From: Atkinsonella hypoxylon
Taxonomy: Eukaryota > Ascomycota > Sordariomycetes > Hypocreales > Clavicipitaceae
Assembly: GCA_000729835.1 (NCBI GenBank)
Contig: JFHB01000001.1
Location: 434,001-498,000, forward strand
Direction of reading: 5' to 3'
DNA length: 64,000 bases
Made by a program: the position numbers and the translations under genes
Notes under the pieces: model-generated
Databases searched by the model: none
Seen by the model: only the letters and a program-made list of their open reading frames with translations
Told to the model about the DNA's origin: nothing
Shown here: positions 34,004 to 45,456 of the stretch, one piece after another
How positions within the stretch are numbered: position 1 is the first letter of the stretch
Layout of the letters: every line of letters starts with the position of its first letter

Positions 34004-35455
34004 ATGGCGCGCGTCCTCTCCACCGCAACAAGCGCACTGGCGCACATCGAAACAATGAGCCTCCAAGAGCTCGACACGCAATTACAGGTTTTGCAGACCC
34101 CCCCCCTCCCCCCCCCAAAAAAAAAAAAAGCACATACTCTCGCCCTTCCCTTCCCAAGTCCAAGCTAAAGCAGGTAGACATGCCCGATCGTAAAGCAGCT
34201 CAACGGGCTGAAATCGCACGCCGGCCCCTCGTCCCTCACAGCGCGCCTCTTCGCCATCCTGTTCCCCGGGTCGCCGGCCGTAAATGCCCTGCTGGCCACG
34301 CTGTACATCTCCGGCCCGCCGAATTTCCTGCTCGCGCTGTGCCCGCCGCACATTGACCCTTCGTCGTTGAGCGTCATGGTGGCGTTTGCGGTCGGAGGCT
34401 TGTTGGGCGACACGCTGTTTCACCTGCTTCCTGAGATCTTTTTGGGCGAGGAGGAGGGGGAGAGGGCGCGGTTCGTGCTCGTGGAGCCGAATCGGAATCT
34501 GGTGCTTGGGTTGGCGATTCTCGTCGGGTTCATGACGTTTGTGGCGATGGATAAGGGGTTACGGATTGCTACGGGGGGCAAGGGGCATGGGCATTCTGGG
34601 GATGGGGGGCATGGGGAGGATAGGGCTGTTGCGTCCGGGGTGGATGGGGGTGGTGAGGTTCGGGCAAGGAAGAAGGGTACGGAGGTTGTGGATAGGGAGA
34701 AGGAGGATGTGAAGGAGGTGAAGGAGGTGAAGGAGGTGAATCCTAGTGTTAAGCTGGGTGGATGGCTTAACCTCATGTATGTTGTTGTTGTTGTTGCTGT
34801 TGTTGCTGTTTCTCTCTTCAACAACTCTTTTGCGTCCCATGCTCGTTGGACTAACTTCTTAGCGCCGACTTCACGCACAACATCACAGACGGTCTCGCCA
34901 TGTCAGCAAGTTTCTACGCCTCGCCCACCATCGGCGCCACGACCACCGTCGCCGTCTTCTTCCACGAGATTCCCCACGAGGTAGGCGACTTTGCGCTCCT
35001 CGTGCAGTCGGGCTTCTCCAAACGAGCCGCCATGGCGTCGCAGTTCGTCACGGCCATAGGCGCCTTTCTCGGCACGCTGATTGGGATTGCCGTGCAGGAG
35101 TTCAGTGGCGGGCAGGCTTCAGAGGCGTATATGCCCCGTAATGCTGGTCTGTGGGGGACAAGCTTGGTATGTTGATGACACTTGCTCCACGAGAAGAGGA
35201 AAAATAAAAAAAATATGGTCTTTACTAATATCATGATTTTTTGGTCCATTTTTTTTTGAAAAAAAAAAGACGTGGGGGGATATGCTGTTGCCGTTTACGG
35301 CCGGCACGTTCTTGTACGTTGGGACCGTGGCTGTTATTCCGGAGTTGTTGGAGACGGGGTCGAATAAGATGGAGGAGGTGCGCAAGACGCTCGTGCAGTT
35401 TACGGCCGTGGCTGTCGGTGCTGGGATTATGCTGTATATCTCGTGGCATGAGTAG
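34004..35455 (+). CDS. ZIP family zinc transporter (Yke4/ZIP7-like)
   Basis: A zinc transporter of the ZIP7/KE4 group, likely ER or early secretory pathway. Exons are 34004-34087, 34199-34776, 34863-35166 and 35270-35455, giving 383 residues. Signatures are AVGGLLGDTLFHLLPEIF, the metal-binding helices HNITDGLA (helix 4) and FFHEIPHEVGDFALL (helix 5, HEXPHE), and a C-terminal helix ending ISWHE. A cytoplasmic loop contains a His/Gly-rich GKGHGHSGDGGHGED and an Asp/Glu/Lys-rich repeat (VKEVKEVKEV). Intron 1 has a weak donor (gttttg) and holds a poly-C/poly-A tract; its acceptor could be 3 nt upstream (adding Gln). Intron 3's acceptor follows a long A-run. Both points deserve transcript support, but frame is maintained throughout. 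Confidence 0.85.
34098..34129. repeat. Poly-C/poly-A tract in intron 1 of the ZIP gene
   Basis: Nine C, one T, nine C, then 13 A. It resembles the tract in DPB3 intron 3 (C-run followed by A-run). Confidence 0.85.
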
Positions 35456-38400
35456 GAGGTGGTTGCGCATGGGTAGTGTGCTGGTTGTAGGTCTGGATGA
35501 TGTGATGGCAATTGGGGATGTTTTGTCTTTGCTAGCTTGTCTGTCATGAGTATACGGGGTGTTACTAGCATGAGCACTATTACATCGAATCAGCAGGGCA
35601 TGGATCCCGTATGGCATAGAGCACGTGTCCCATTTCTGGCGGCAGTGGACTTGATTGATTGGGATGCTGAGGATGGGCATTGGGCCGCATAATTTGTCTG
35701 TACTTTTACTGGCCGAGTCCAGATAAGTTGTGATGATGGCACGCACATAAAGGACGATGGTTGCTCATGGGATGCACTGCCAAAGGAAAGACGAGAATGG
35801 ACCCGACTCGACGGTGTCGATGCCACGAGGTCGAAGCGGTGAAGGCCGAGGACGACGGACTGACTGATTCCGTCACCTGTCGGCGGGATGCCACCGGATA
35901 TAGGAGGACATACAGACGTTTGAGCGTGCCTCTGCGTGCCTCCTGAAGTCTTAGACACACCAGCGTGTGGGAGGGAATCTGCGTCAGTCAAAGCACCCAT
36001 TTCTAACTTTATGCGCTAGCCCAGAGACGGCCATTGCCTGGCATATCCTGCATAATATAAACTATAGGCTGCCCGCGCAGACAAGAACGTCCACAGGTCT
36101 TGATTCCGTGGCAGCACGATTGCTGGATTACCTGGCGTGAGAGAGGAGACTTGGCACTTTGTCGTTGCATTTCTCCATGGCGACGTTTTGTATTATCGGT
36201 GAATGCGATTACGTCCTGGTGGCTAGTGGCAGGTGGCAGGTGGCAGGTGGAATAATTAAGCTCTTGAAGGGGTGTGTGGCAAAATTTTCTTGCCAGTCGT
36301 CATCAAGGCGACTGTAAATCGACTTATTACGGCGATATCGGATCGTCACCACACCTAAGAAGTTGCCGCATGACCGAACAAGCTCTTTCGAGCCCACAAG
36401 TTAACGGGAACAAGAGGGGTACAACAGTTTTTTTTTTGTGAACATCCATTAAAGAAGCAGCCAAATATTGTCGCTGCAGGTTTGATCCTTGTCGCATTTA
36501 CTATGTCGCCGTTGTATGTGCTAAGTTGTAAGTGGCCTCTTTATAGAGCTGTGAAGAGATCTGACGTCGGCATGCGTCTAGGATTCCGCTGAGGATCGCA
36601 ACAAATCACCAGTGTCATACTGCAATGCGTGCTAGAAGACATTGTTGTCAGAGCTCTCCCCGCACCTCCAACTCCTCGAACATCCCCAGATTTCTGTTTG
36701 ACTCTGCAGCAAGACCAATTAATAATAAAACGCTGGGATCATCGGGTGGGGTATGCCATTTATTCCTTTATTAGTCACAGCGCCACAGATGTATTGTACC
36801 CACAATGCTGCGATGATAAGTGTTATCGAGATTCTGCACAAGATGTTAGGCTAAGCGAGGTATGGCAGGGTTTGATAATTGATCTCGGGTGACTGACTTT
36901 AACACAGCGGGCTTTCTATTGACGCCTTAGATACCGGCTATGAACTCCAATGTAGTTAACGTGCTGGTTAGTAGCCACTATGCGGCGTTATGACTGTCAA
37001 GGGATAGTACTCTCCCCTGAGAAGAATGACCCGATCTATTGGTGCTGTCTGGGTTGTTGAACCGATTTGTGGCTTCGAAAGACATCTTGTCCCGCGGAAC
37101 TAAGTACCCAAGTAGCTTGCTGCCCCCCTATATCTAGAGATTTTATGTATTGCCCTATTCGGGAGGGCGTGTGTTGTTGGCCTCTTCCCGATTCATTCGC
37201 CGGCAGAACGCCCACCCGCGAGGCTGCGGCAAGCCCAGTCGGCAAGGTCCAGACTCGAGTCCATGACAAGCTTCCACTATTTTTAAAGCGTTCCCGCAGT
37301 CATTCGGTCTTCTTTTTTTGGCGAACGGGTTGGAGATTCGCTAACTATTAGTAGATGCAGTTTTGCGAGACGGTTATTCCCCCGCAACCTTGTATGCAAT
37401 TGTTCGTTGTCGACGTATTCCGGCCTATGATGTGAAAGTAGCCTTAAGACTAGTTCCTCCAGGTTTCGTGAATCACAAGCATCTCACCCAAGGAGTTCTA
37501 GCACAGCCGGCGACCTCACCTATCGGCCTTGTCTCGAGCCTGATCCGCGGTAGACTCTGATCGAGGCCTTTATTTCTGCCGTGCGGTTCAGTCCCCCATG
37601 CGACATTAGGTTTCTTCTAAGATGTCTGATGCGTTTATGCAGCCAAGGTGCCCAATCGGGGCCTTGCCGTGCTATAAGAGCCAGCGCGCAAGCAGATTAA
37701 TAACAAAAGTGTCTTATTATTAGTGGGGAAACTTGAAGTGAGAATTGCGTTGACCTGGGAGTGTCATTGGAAGAATTGGTGACGAACAAAGAGGTGCTTG
37801 ATGCAGATGCAATCAAGACAGAAGACAGCCCACTTGGAACGGGGGTGAAGCGAATAGGCGTTGATCCGTACAACATATGGGGTTTTCATTGAAGCCTTGG
37901 TAATGTATTGCCACTTGTCAGGGTGCGGATGGCGAGATGGCGAGATGGCGATTGCGGTGCGATATCAAGAACTCGTCATGGCAATGTGAACGCCGTCAGG
38001 AGATTGAGCTCCATGGAACGTGCTGCGCTGTTTTCAGGCTAACACACCTAGTGCTTCTAGTTAGTGCCTGCCAGCATGCTACTCGGTGGTAGCGAGGAAA
38101 GAGCGAACGCACACAGCGAGAACGTTCTTGCCTCGTTGGAATGTCACTCGACCAGCTGCCACTTCTGAAGAGTTCGTGACAAGAAAAGGAAAAAGTACAT
38201 GAAATTTACAATCGGCGTCAAAGTCAGACTCTTCGTATCCCTTGTTCGTGCAAGCCGGGGCGGGGTTGTTGCGTGCTCGTGATGGATGGCGTTGCAAGGC
38301 ACAGCAACGAGATGGTGGGAGGAGCCTGACTGGAGCCAAAAGCCAAAAGGGCGTAAAGGAGTGGGAATGATGGAGCCTTTCGCTGGCTCCTTCCTCCACT

Positions 38401-39215
38401 CGTCGCACCGAGGACGGGCAGCATGAGCCAGGACGAAGGGACAGCTGGTCGACGCCTTTACTTTGGCCATCTCCATATACCACGGCGTGTATGAAGTGAT
38501 GAAGAATAAAAGATGAATCCCGTCCGCTCTTTTCACGATGTTTGGTCCTGTCATCAGCTTCACGTCACTTGTCTCGAGACATTTGGCTTTGGCTCGCACC
38601 TTCAGCAAGTGACGATACAGTAATTCAAGAGTTTACAACCTAATGATCCCACCTTGATCCCACCTTGATCCCACCTTGCATTCTGCTTGTGTTTTTTTTT
38701 TCTTCTTCTTGTCTTCGCACTCTGCACTGTTCGTTCAATCAATCAATCAGGGTTCTCTTTCTCGTTACGTCTCCTCTCATCACTTTTCACATACAAATCT
38801 TGATTCTAATTCCTCCCCCTCCAACACGGCATCTGTTAATAATTGCCATTTCCCTCCTGTCACAACCTCTCTTGCGAACCAATCTTAGACACAGCTATTC
38901 CACGCTATCGCTTGCTCACCCTTGCAGCTGTTGGTTGATCATTTCCACATCGAGAACCCGCTACAAGTCTCCGACCCCAGACACCCTTCAACACCAAAGA
39001 CGGATCTTGCTTACGAGATCGTCACGGCTCATACAAATAACGAGGCAAAGGGCGTGATTGCTACCTCCCGCATCTTGGTCAAATGAGCAGAACCTGACTC
39101 CGGAACGAGCCATTGATAGAGAGTTATTCACTATTCTGCATCGTCGGTCGGTATCTTGAACGACATCATTTCCTTAGTTTTTGCCTCTCAAGTTCTTCCT
39201 GAATTACAACACACC
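35456..39215. other. 3.7-kb region without a recognisable gene
   Basis: No open frame here shows a known domain or a fungal splice pattern that would join pieces. The longest minus frames (35590-36000 and 38079-38608) are low-complexity and lack start context. Visible features are three GTGGCAGGTG-like units near 36220-36250, three TGATCCCACCT units at 38644-38676 and a CT-rich stretch (38690-39130), which is probably the arrestin gene's leader. The segment 36.0-38.0 kb has no clear structure. Confidence 0.5.
38644..38676. repeat. Three tandem TGATCCCACCT units
   Basis: Three exact 11-bp copies, 540 bp upstream of the arrestin-like start codon, at the beginning of the CT-rich leader. Confidence 0.9.
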
Positions 39216-40700
39216 ATGACTGCAGCAACAGCGGCTGGGGCTGCTTTGGCCAACTCTCGGCCTAGCAAAAACTCTGCCAACCCGAAATCCAATGGCGTCA
39301 AGATTATCATTGATGGGCACTTCAACTCCAAAGTCTACACCTCAGGGTCGACCATCTCTGGTCATGTCGTGGTTTGCACGCCCCAAGATACTCAATCTGA
39401 TGAGTTGGACATCATCTTCTCTGGAATCGCAGCCACCCGGCTTGACTTTGTTCAGCAATACCCGGCGCATTCAATCCGACCCTTCATGAAACTGCGAATG
39501 CCTATCGACGACTCGGCTCTCCCAAGCAACAATGTGTTCGTCGGCGGCAAGACATACCGAATCCCCTTTCACTTTGTTGTGCCTCATCAGCTCACAATTG
39601 GCGCCTGCAATCACCACTGCTCCTCACCAGCAGTCAAGGATCACCACTTGAGACTGCCACCCACGGTTGGTTTTTGGGAAGCCGACGATTTAGCGCCGGA
39701 AATGGCTCAGATTGAGTATGCGATCAAGGCACGGGCTTATCGCAAGGCTACCGAAGCTGGCCAGCCCCCACAGAGGATCTTTGAAGGTTATCATATCGTC
39801 AAAGTACTCCCATCCCTTCCAGAAGACGCTCCCTTGGACATCACCTTCAGAGACGAGCGGTACACAATGTCCAAAACGAAGACCATCCGCAAAAATCTCT
39901 TCTCCGCCAAGTCTGGCAAGTTGACAGTCTCAGCGAACCAGCCCACCGCCATCATGCTCTCTGCAGACGGACACCAGGCGTCAGGCTCTGTTGCACGCAT
40001 TGGGCTTCAGTTTGCTCCATCATCTACCGATTGTGCTCCCCCCAAAATTAACTCAGTTTCTGGAAAAATCACGGCGTCTACCTTTTATGGTGCCGCGCCA
40101 ACTGACTTACTACCAAACCTCGGTAGCCGTGCTACATACACGCCGAATCCGTCACTTAGCTACACATCGACCACGACCCTGTTCAGCAACAAGGCCATGG
40201 ACAAAGTAGACTGGCAGTTGTGTAATGTTATTGGACGACGAGATTCCGGATACTCCAGCTTGGGCATCACGGACGAGGATCAATCAGAACCGGATCATAA
40301 TGACATTGGCAAGAAGTCGAGCAAGAGATGCTCAATCCAACAGAACGCCGTCGTCGAAATTCCCTTCAACATTCCACTTTCGAATAAGAAGATTTTCCTG
40401 CCTACTTTTCATTCCTGTCTTATCTCTCGAACGTATACGCTGCATCTCAATATCTCTGTCGGCCCAACCAATACGGTCATGTCCCTTGCGGTTCCCGTGC
40501 AGATAGGTGTCGAGACAGTTCATGAACCGCAAGACGGGGATTTGCCTAGCTTTGAGAGGGTAATGGCTGAGCATGAGCAACCAGATGGCAGTAGTCCCAT
40601 CGATCGGCACACGTTGGAATTCCCCGGGCTATCGCAGCACACCAATCACATGCTCCCAGGATATGACGAAATTAGTCATGGAGCTATTCATGCGTTTTGA
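39216..40700 (+). CDS. Arrestin-domain protein
   Basis: A single-exon 494-residue protein with an arrestin-like N-domain (HFNSKVYTSGSTISGHVVV, DELDIIFSGIAATR) followed by a beta-rich region. It is similar to fungal arrestin-related adaptors that bring Rsp5-type ubiquitin ligases to plasma-membrane transporters. The start was set at the first in-frame ATG, 39216 (MTAATAAGAALANS). YRIPFHFVVPHQL and CNHHC, then LRLPPTVGFW, lie in the middle. A Ser/Asp-rich segment precedes VEIPFNIPLSNKKIFLPTF. The C-terminus has LPSFERVMAEHEQ and MLPGYDEI. These resemble, but do not exactly match, the PPxY motifs used for ligase binding. Function in receptor or transporter down-regulation is inferred from the family. 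Confidence 0.8.
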   Translation: MTAATAAGAALANSRPSKNSANPKSNGVKIIIDGHFNSKVYTSGSTISGHVVVCTPQDTQSDELDIIFSGIAATRLDFVQQYPAHSIRPFMKLRMPIDDSALPSNNVFVGGKTYRIPFHFVVPHQLTIGACNHHCSSPAVKDHHLRLPPTVGFWEADDLAPEMAQIEYAIKARAYRKATEAGQPPQRIFEGYHIVKVLPSLPEDAPLDITFRDERYTMSKTKTIRKNLFSAKSGKLTVSANQPTAIMLSADGHQASGSVARIGLQFAPSSTDCAPPKINSVSGKITASTFYGAAPTDLLPNLGSRATYTPNPSLSYTSTTTLFSNKAMDKVDWQLCNVIGRRDSGYSSLGITDEDQSEPDHNDIGKKSSKRCSIQQNAVVEIPFNIPLSNKKIFLPTFHSCLISRTYTLHLNISVGPTNTVMSLAVPVQIGVETVHEPQDGDLPSFERVMAEHEQPDGSSPIDRHTLEFPGLSQHTNHMLPGYDEISHGAIHAF

Positions 40701-42639
40701 TTAAATGCAGTACCTAAGTTCAACGACTGCCGCGTCGAAATTGGTGTGGGAAAGCGTGTTCTGCGATGCATGTTGGCGGTCTGGAGCTTCCAGCATACTT
40801 TCTCAGTGTTTGTGCTATCAATTGGTGGCGGTGCAATGAATTGTCCCTTCTGCTCTAGTTAGCGTGTTATCATTTGTTAGTGGCCTAAAATTCTGTCTTG
40901 ATATGTGTTTAAGGAAGGGAACATACAATCATTGATGCTTTTAAGGAGTTTAGCACCCGAGGTTCTGACGGACAGGATCAAAATGGTATATTCTGAGGAT
41001 GAATTCTTTTTCCTGCTTCACTTTTCATGTTAGGATATACGATACTATGGTAATGATAATTCGAGGCCGCGTGCCAGACAAGTCATGACAATGATATTGA
41101 TACCCGCGACATATTTGCGAAATCGGCATCGTAACTAGAAAGCGAGTCTGGTGTGTCAATATGAGAATGAATTGAAAAGTGCATATCTACATGTTCGTCC
41201 CTGACTTTTCGAGCCATACGTACTAGAGTATAGGCAGACCGTGAAAAGGTTAGATACCTAAATCTGCACTGTTTACGGAGTTGTGCCTAGTTATGTTGTG
41301 GAATTTATGGAATATGAACGTTGAACGTTAGCGGCGAACAGACTCTGGTGGCGCCCAAGTTTCGCGTGTTTCGCGTGGCCGAACCGGCACGGCACGTCGT
41401 TGGCTTTGGCTTACGAATTGCTAACTTAACCCATTATACTAACTAGAAGGGGTATGCGTGATCTGTCTGGGTACAGATACCACTAATAACTATCAGTCGG
41501 ACGAAAGAGTTGTCTCCCCGGGTGCTCTTTGGTACATGTCACACACCTCAATGTTTTCAATTAAGAGGAACAGCATGGCGAGTTCAGTGTAGTGCCTCGA
41601 CACGATGCAGCTCTCTTCCGCGGACACGGAGCTTAGGCGGCGTTCACATCACTTGCTCCTTTTTCCTTTGCCTTTTACCTATTCCGCATGGCCTCCATGT
41701 CTCAGTTGTGAGACTAAGCCACAATGACGATCGTCTTCTGCAATAAACGTATGCTAATAGCCTCACCTGGCCGCGGCTGGACCCCTCGTCTCTGATTATG
41801 AGTCAGGGCAGGAAAAAAGGAGAAAAGGAATATTACGCACGCCTTTCGGTCTGGTGGCCGGGTGCATATTACGTATGAGGTCGCAATTGGACTTTCTCTG
41901 GCGTTGGAAACCGAGCCGGCGGACGTGGTGGACATGGTGGACATGGTGGACATGGTGGAGAAGGACTGTGTGGTGTGGTCATTTCGTAAGAATTTGGCGT
42001 CTTTTTCTCTTCTTTCCTTTCCTGCCGGCCGGCTGAGGTGAGATGTGCTGTGTACCTGAGACGTAGTAGGCCATCCCTGCCTTGCTAGTGGCTGTTGGAT
42101 GCAGATGATTATTTGCTGGTCGCCGACACTAGGGCCGGTAGCGGTAGGCCTTGAGGAAAATGAAGTTGAGGGGGGAAGATGACGGACAGGGATGGCGTAA
42201 TAATAATTAATTAATATTACTCCGTAATAATGTCATAGTTAGGCGTTAAGGGGGGGGAGGGGGGGGGGTAGGGGGGGAAAGGTGGGGAAACAGAACAACC
42301 TTAACCATTCATTAACTAAATACCTACGGAATATTCAACTCAACAACGGCACTTCGGCAACTACACTCAGACTATGAATATTAGTCAGGGTCAATCAATC
42401 AAGATGTGGCACGGGCACATGGCGCCGGCTGTCTACTCTCGGATCCTACCTACGAGGTTAAATTTGCGACTGCCTCGGCTTGGTCAAGATGATTTTGGTT
42501 TTTGGTCACTGTATGACTACTACGTGATATAACCACATGCATGGTTCGACATTACTCCATATAAGCAGTACTTACTACCCGCCGACCTCCTCCTCCTCCT
42601 CCTCCTCCTCCATTATACACCAAGGCACCTTGACTCGCG
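40701..42639. other. Intergenic region upstream of the carboxylesterase
   Basis: 1.9 kb. It contains four GTGGACATG-type units at 41928-41960, a G-rich tract at 42250-42286 and a (CCT)9 triplet repeat at 42584-42611 just before the esterase start. A CCGTA-type motif lies at 42217-42228. No gene is recognised. Confidence 0.6.
42250..42286 (+). repeat. G-rich tract with G-quadruplex potential
   Basis: Four or more runs of 4-10 G separated by 1-4 nt (…GGGGG A GGGGGGGGGG TA GGGGGGG AAAGGT GGGG). It lies 350 bp upstream of the esterase start. Quadruplex formation is a prediction from run spacing. Confidence 0.6.
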
Positions 42640-44347
42640 ATGATGACGTTGCAGTCCTTTTTCTCGTCGGCGCTGCTTCTGTTGACGGCCAGGGCATCGG
42701 CCAGGAACTTGCCCGTAGTAGTTGATGTCGGGTATAGCAAGTACCAGGGAGTGGCTCTCGAGAACGGAATCACACAATGGCTGGGTATGAGATACGCAGC
42801 GCCGCCACTCGCCGACTTGAGGTTCATGCCGCCTCAGGATCCTCCCAGGACGAAAGGAATACAGATGGCTGACAAGGTAAGGCCGATCAATCCACAAACC
42901 CAGCATTAGCCGTGCAAGGGTAAGAGGAGAAACAACATCACTAACGCGGACCATCCTACACCAGCACCAAAAATACTGCCTCGCAACCGGCCACTCACCA
43001 ACTGAAAGCACCACTTCCGAAGACTGTCTGTTTCTTGACGTGCAATCACCGTCCAGGGCCCAGCCCGGCTCGCTGCCCGTCTTCCTCTACATCCAAGGTG
43101 GCGGCTTCAATTCCAACTCCAACGCCAACCTCAATGCGTCGGGCCTGATCGAGGCCAGCGGGCACAACATTGTCGTCGTCAGCTTCAACTACCGCGTCGG
43201 ACCCTACGGCTTTCTCACCGACGGCAAGAAGGTGACGCCCAACAATGGCCTCCGCGACCAGGAGAAGGTCATGCAATGGGTGCAGCAGCACATCTCCAAG
43301 TTCGGCGGTGACCCGAACCACGTCACGCTGGGAGGATCGTCTGCCGGCGCAGGCAGCGTCGTCATCCACCTGACGGCTCGCAATGGCACCGACAAGGGCT
43401 ACTTCCATGCCGTGGCTGGCGAGTCGCCCTCGTTTCCGACGACGCTGACAGTCGACGAGTCGCAGTACATGTACCGCCACCTCGCGAAGAGACTGGGCTG
43501 CGAAGGCGCCGACAGTCTGGCCTGCCTGCGCAAGAAGACGGCTCAGGAGCTGCAGGAACAAAATTTCAACATCCCCTACCCCTTCCCCGGCACAACCAAA
43601 CCGCCCAACTACATGTACGGGCCCTGCATTGACGGGGAATACGTCCCGGACTACACGTACAACCTGATGGCTCGAGGTCAGTTCATCAGGGTTCCCTCCA
43701 TCTTCGGCGACGACACCAATGGCGGGACCATATTTACTCCCCGGAATACCTCCACCCTCGCCGAGTCCAACAGCTTCATGCGCGACAACTTCCCCTTCCT
43801 CACGTCCGAGCTCGTGGGCGAGATGAACAAGCTGTATCCGAACCCGAACAAGACGTGCCCCAACCGAGGATGCTACTGGCGCCAAGCAAGCAACACGTAC
43901 CAAGAAATCCGGTACATGTGTCCTGCTCTGTCCCTGACCGCTGCCCTCGTCAAGGCCGGCGTCCAAGACTCGTACCAGTACCTCTGGAACGTCGAAGACC
44001 CCGACCAGATGAAAGCCGGCCTCGGCGTTCCGCACACGGTGGAACTCATTGCCATTCTGGGGCCTGAGTACGTCAAGTACGCTCCGAAAAGCTACCGCCG
44101 CAACGGCTCAAACTACCAGGCTTCCCCTGTCGTCCAAAAGTACTGGACAAACTTCATCCAGCGCTACGATCCCAATCGAGGGGGCGACCCGTCCGTCAAG
44201 GTGGCCGAGTGGAAACCCTGGTCTCCCTGCGCGCAGGGCCGCCTGGTCTTTCAGAATGGGGGCAGGACAGAGATGAAGCCCTTTGGCGATGCGCTGAACA
44301 AGAGATGCGCGTTCTGGGCTAAATCTGGCGCACAGCTGCACAATTGA
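42640..44347 (+). CDS. Secreted type-B carboxylesterase/lipase
   Basis: A 539-residue alpha/beta-hydrolase of the carboxylesterase type-B family (PF00135), predicted secreted. Exons are 42640-42876 and 42965-44347, with a gtaagg donor and cag acceptor in phase 0. The signal peptide is MMTLQSFFSSALLLLTARASA. Family signatures are WLGMRYAAPPLADLRF, EDCLFLDV, FLYIQGGGFNSNSN (oxyanion loop) and GGSSAGAGS with Ser205 as nucleophile; His436 (GVPHTVEL) fits the histidine. At the usual catalytic-acid site (consensus DEGT) the protein reads TNGGTIF, giving Gly332 where a glutamate is expected. Paired cysteines (CEGADSLAC; CPNRGC) fit disulfides in a secreted enzyme. The third-position G+C is high. Substrate cannot be assigned. 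Confidence 0.88.
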
Positions 44348-44768
44348 TGGGATCAAATCCCTCCTTCTGCTTCTTCGGTGGCATGTGAAACATATACACA
44401 TCTTTCCCATGCACCCTACTACCTACTTCAATTTTTGTATATATGATTTGGTCATGTCGAAACATATTTGCATGTATAAAAGAGGGGTGAGCAGGCAGTG
44501 CTTCATTTCCTTCTTCCAAATGACGCTCCATTTTCCAATCTCGTCGCTAGTCGGCCAATCTACCAGAGTTGTCCCAAGATCATGATCTAAAAATCTGTGC
44601 CAAGTTTTCAACGCGTAATTTTTTTTTGCATCATCTTCCTGCGGCAAGTTTAGTCTCCAAATGGTTCCATTGCCGGTGCCGCAATACGATGTGCCACCAA
44701 GGGCAATGCTCCGTCAATGATCCTAATGCAGCTCGCAGCAAACCGATTTAAATATCCTAAAATCCGCC
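44348..44768. other. 3' flank of the carboxylesterase
   Basis: 421 bp of spacer with no gene visible. It is followed by an aldehyde-dehydrogenase-like relic. Confidence 0.5.
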
Positions 44769-45091
44769 ATGATGCAAACGTACCATCTCTGGGTGGCCGG
44801 GAAGGAAGTCTCCGGCAGTGGTGAGCTGTTAAGAACCCGGAAAGGACACTCTTACCAAGAAGGCTTGCCAACCTCCCTCTACAGTTTGCCGGTCGAGGAT
44901 GCTGCCACAGGAGAGATATTCCCAAGACGCCATTCAAGTTGCGCAAGCGGCCTTCGTGTCTGGCGTCTGGTCCGAGGCCCCCGAGACATGTTCGCGCAGA
45001 TGTCCTGGAGAAGAACTATGCATCCAGCGATGAGTCTCTCGCTGCGGACGACTGGTTCAGAGAAGGGGCAGGACAAGTTCGGTACGGCTGA
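44769..45091 (+). pseudogene. Frameshifted relic resembling an aldehyde dehydrogenase N-terminus
   Basis: Conserved-looking ALDH peptides occur in three frames in the right order. First is LWVAGKEVSGSG and VEDAATGEIF (frame of 44769). Then QDAIQVAQAAFVSGVWSEAP (44923-44982, next frame) resembles the 'DVD.AV.AA..AF..W' block. Then HVRADVLEK (44987-45013, third frame) resembles 'R..VL.K'. This matches the first ~110 residues of NAD-dependent aldehyde dehydrogenases with at least two frameshifts. Nothing downstream encodes the catalytic Cys or Glu regions. The space between pieces is too short for introns. The match is by eye only, and the relic is truncated between two convergent genes. Confidence 0.5.
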
Positions 45092-45456
45092 CGAGAATTA
45101 CTGCTTGGCCTGTCTCCACCCATGCAACTTCTTCTTGCCGCGCGCATTCTTCCTCTCAAGGCACTGATCCTCTGTGCAACAATAAATGAAAGGCAATATA
45201 GCCCTCCTTTACAACTCTCTCTCCTCTAAATCTCACAAACCTTTTGATTGCCTGATCGGATCCAGCGAGAGATGCCGACTGGCTGTTATGATGTACGCAT
45301 GCAGAGGAGACATCGCGACAAGCAAAGATGGAACACGAAGCAACGAGGATCATGGCGATAAGCAGTCGGCCACAACACGCCGCCGTTGGTCAAGGTGATA
45401 TTTGTAACGCGACAATCTGGTATACAACATCAAATATTGAAAACTCACATCCCGCT

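Noticed and set aside
35590..36000. 136-residue minus-strand frame
   Set aside because: Ser/Pro/Gln-rich, no family resemblance, and adjacent to the ZIP 3' end. It could be real but cannot be supported.
38079..38608. Overlapping minus-strand frames of 134-154 residues
   Set aside because: Two overlapping frames with equally plausible lengths, no domain, no splice pattern, in low-complexity sequence.
43046..44035. 329-residue open frame on the minus strand
   Set aside because: Antisense to the carboxylesterase. High third-position G+C in the real gene keeps the opposite frame free of stops. Its composition is Val/Gly/Arg-biased with no motif.
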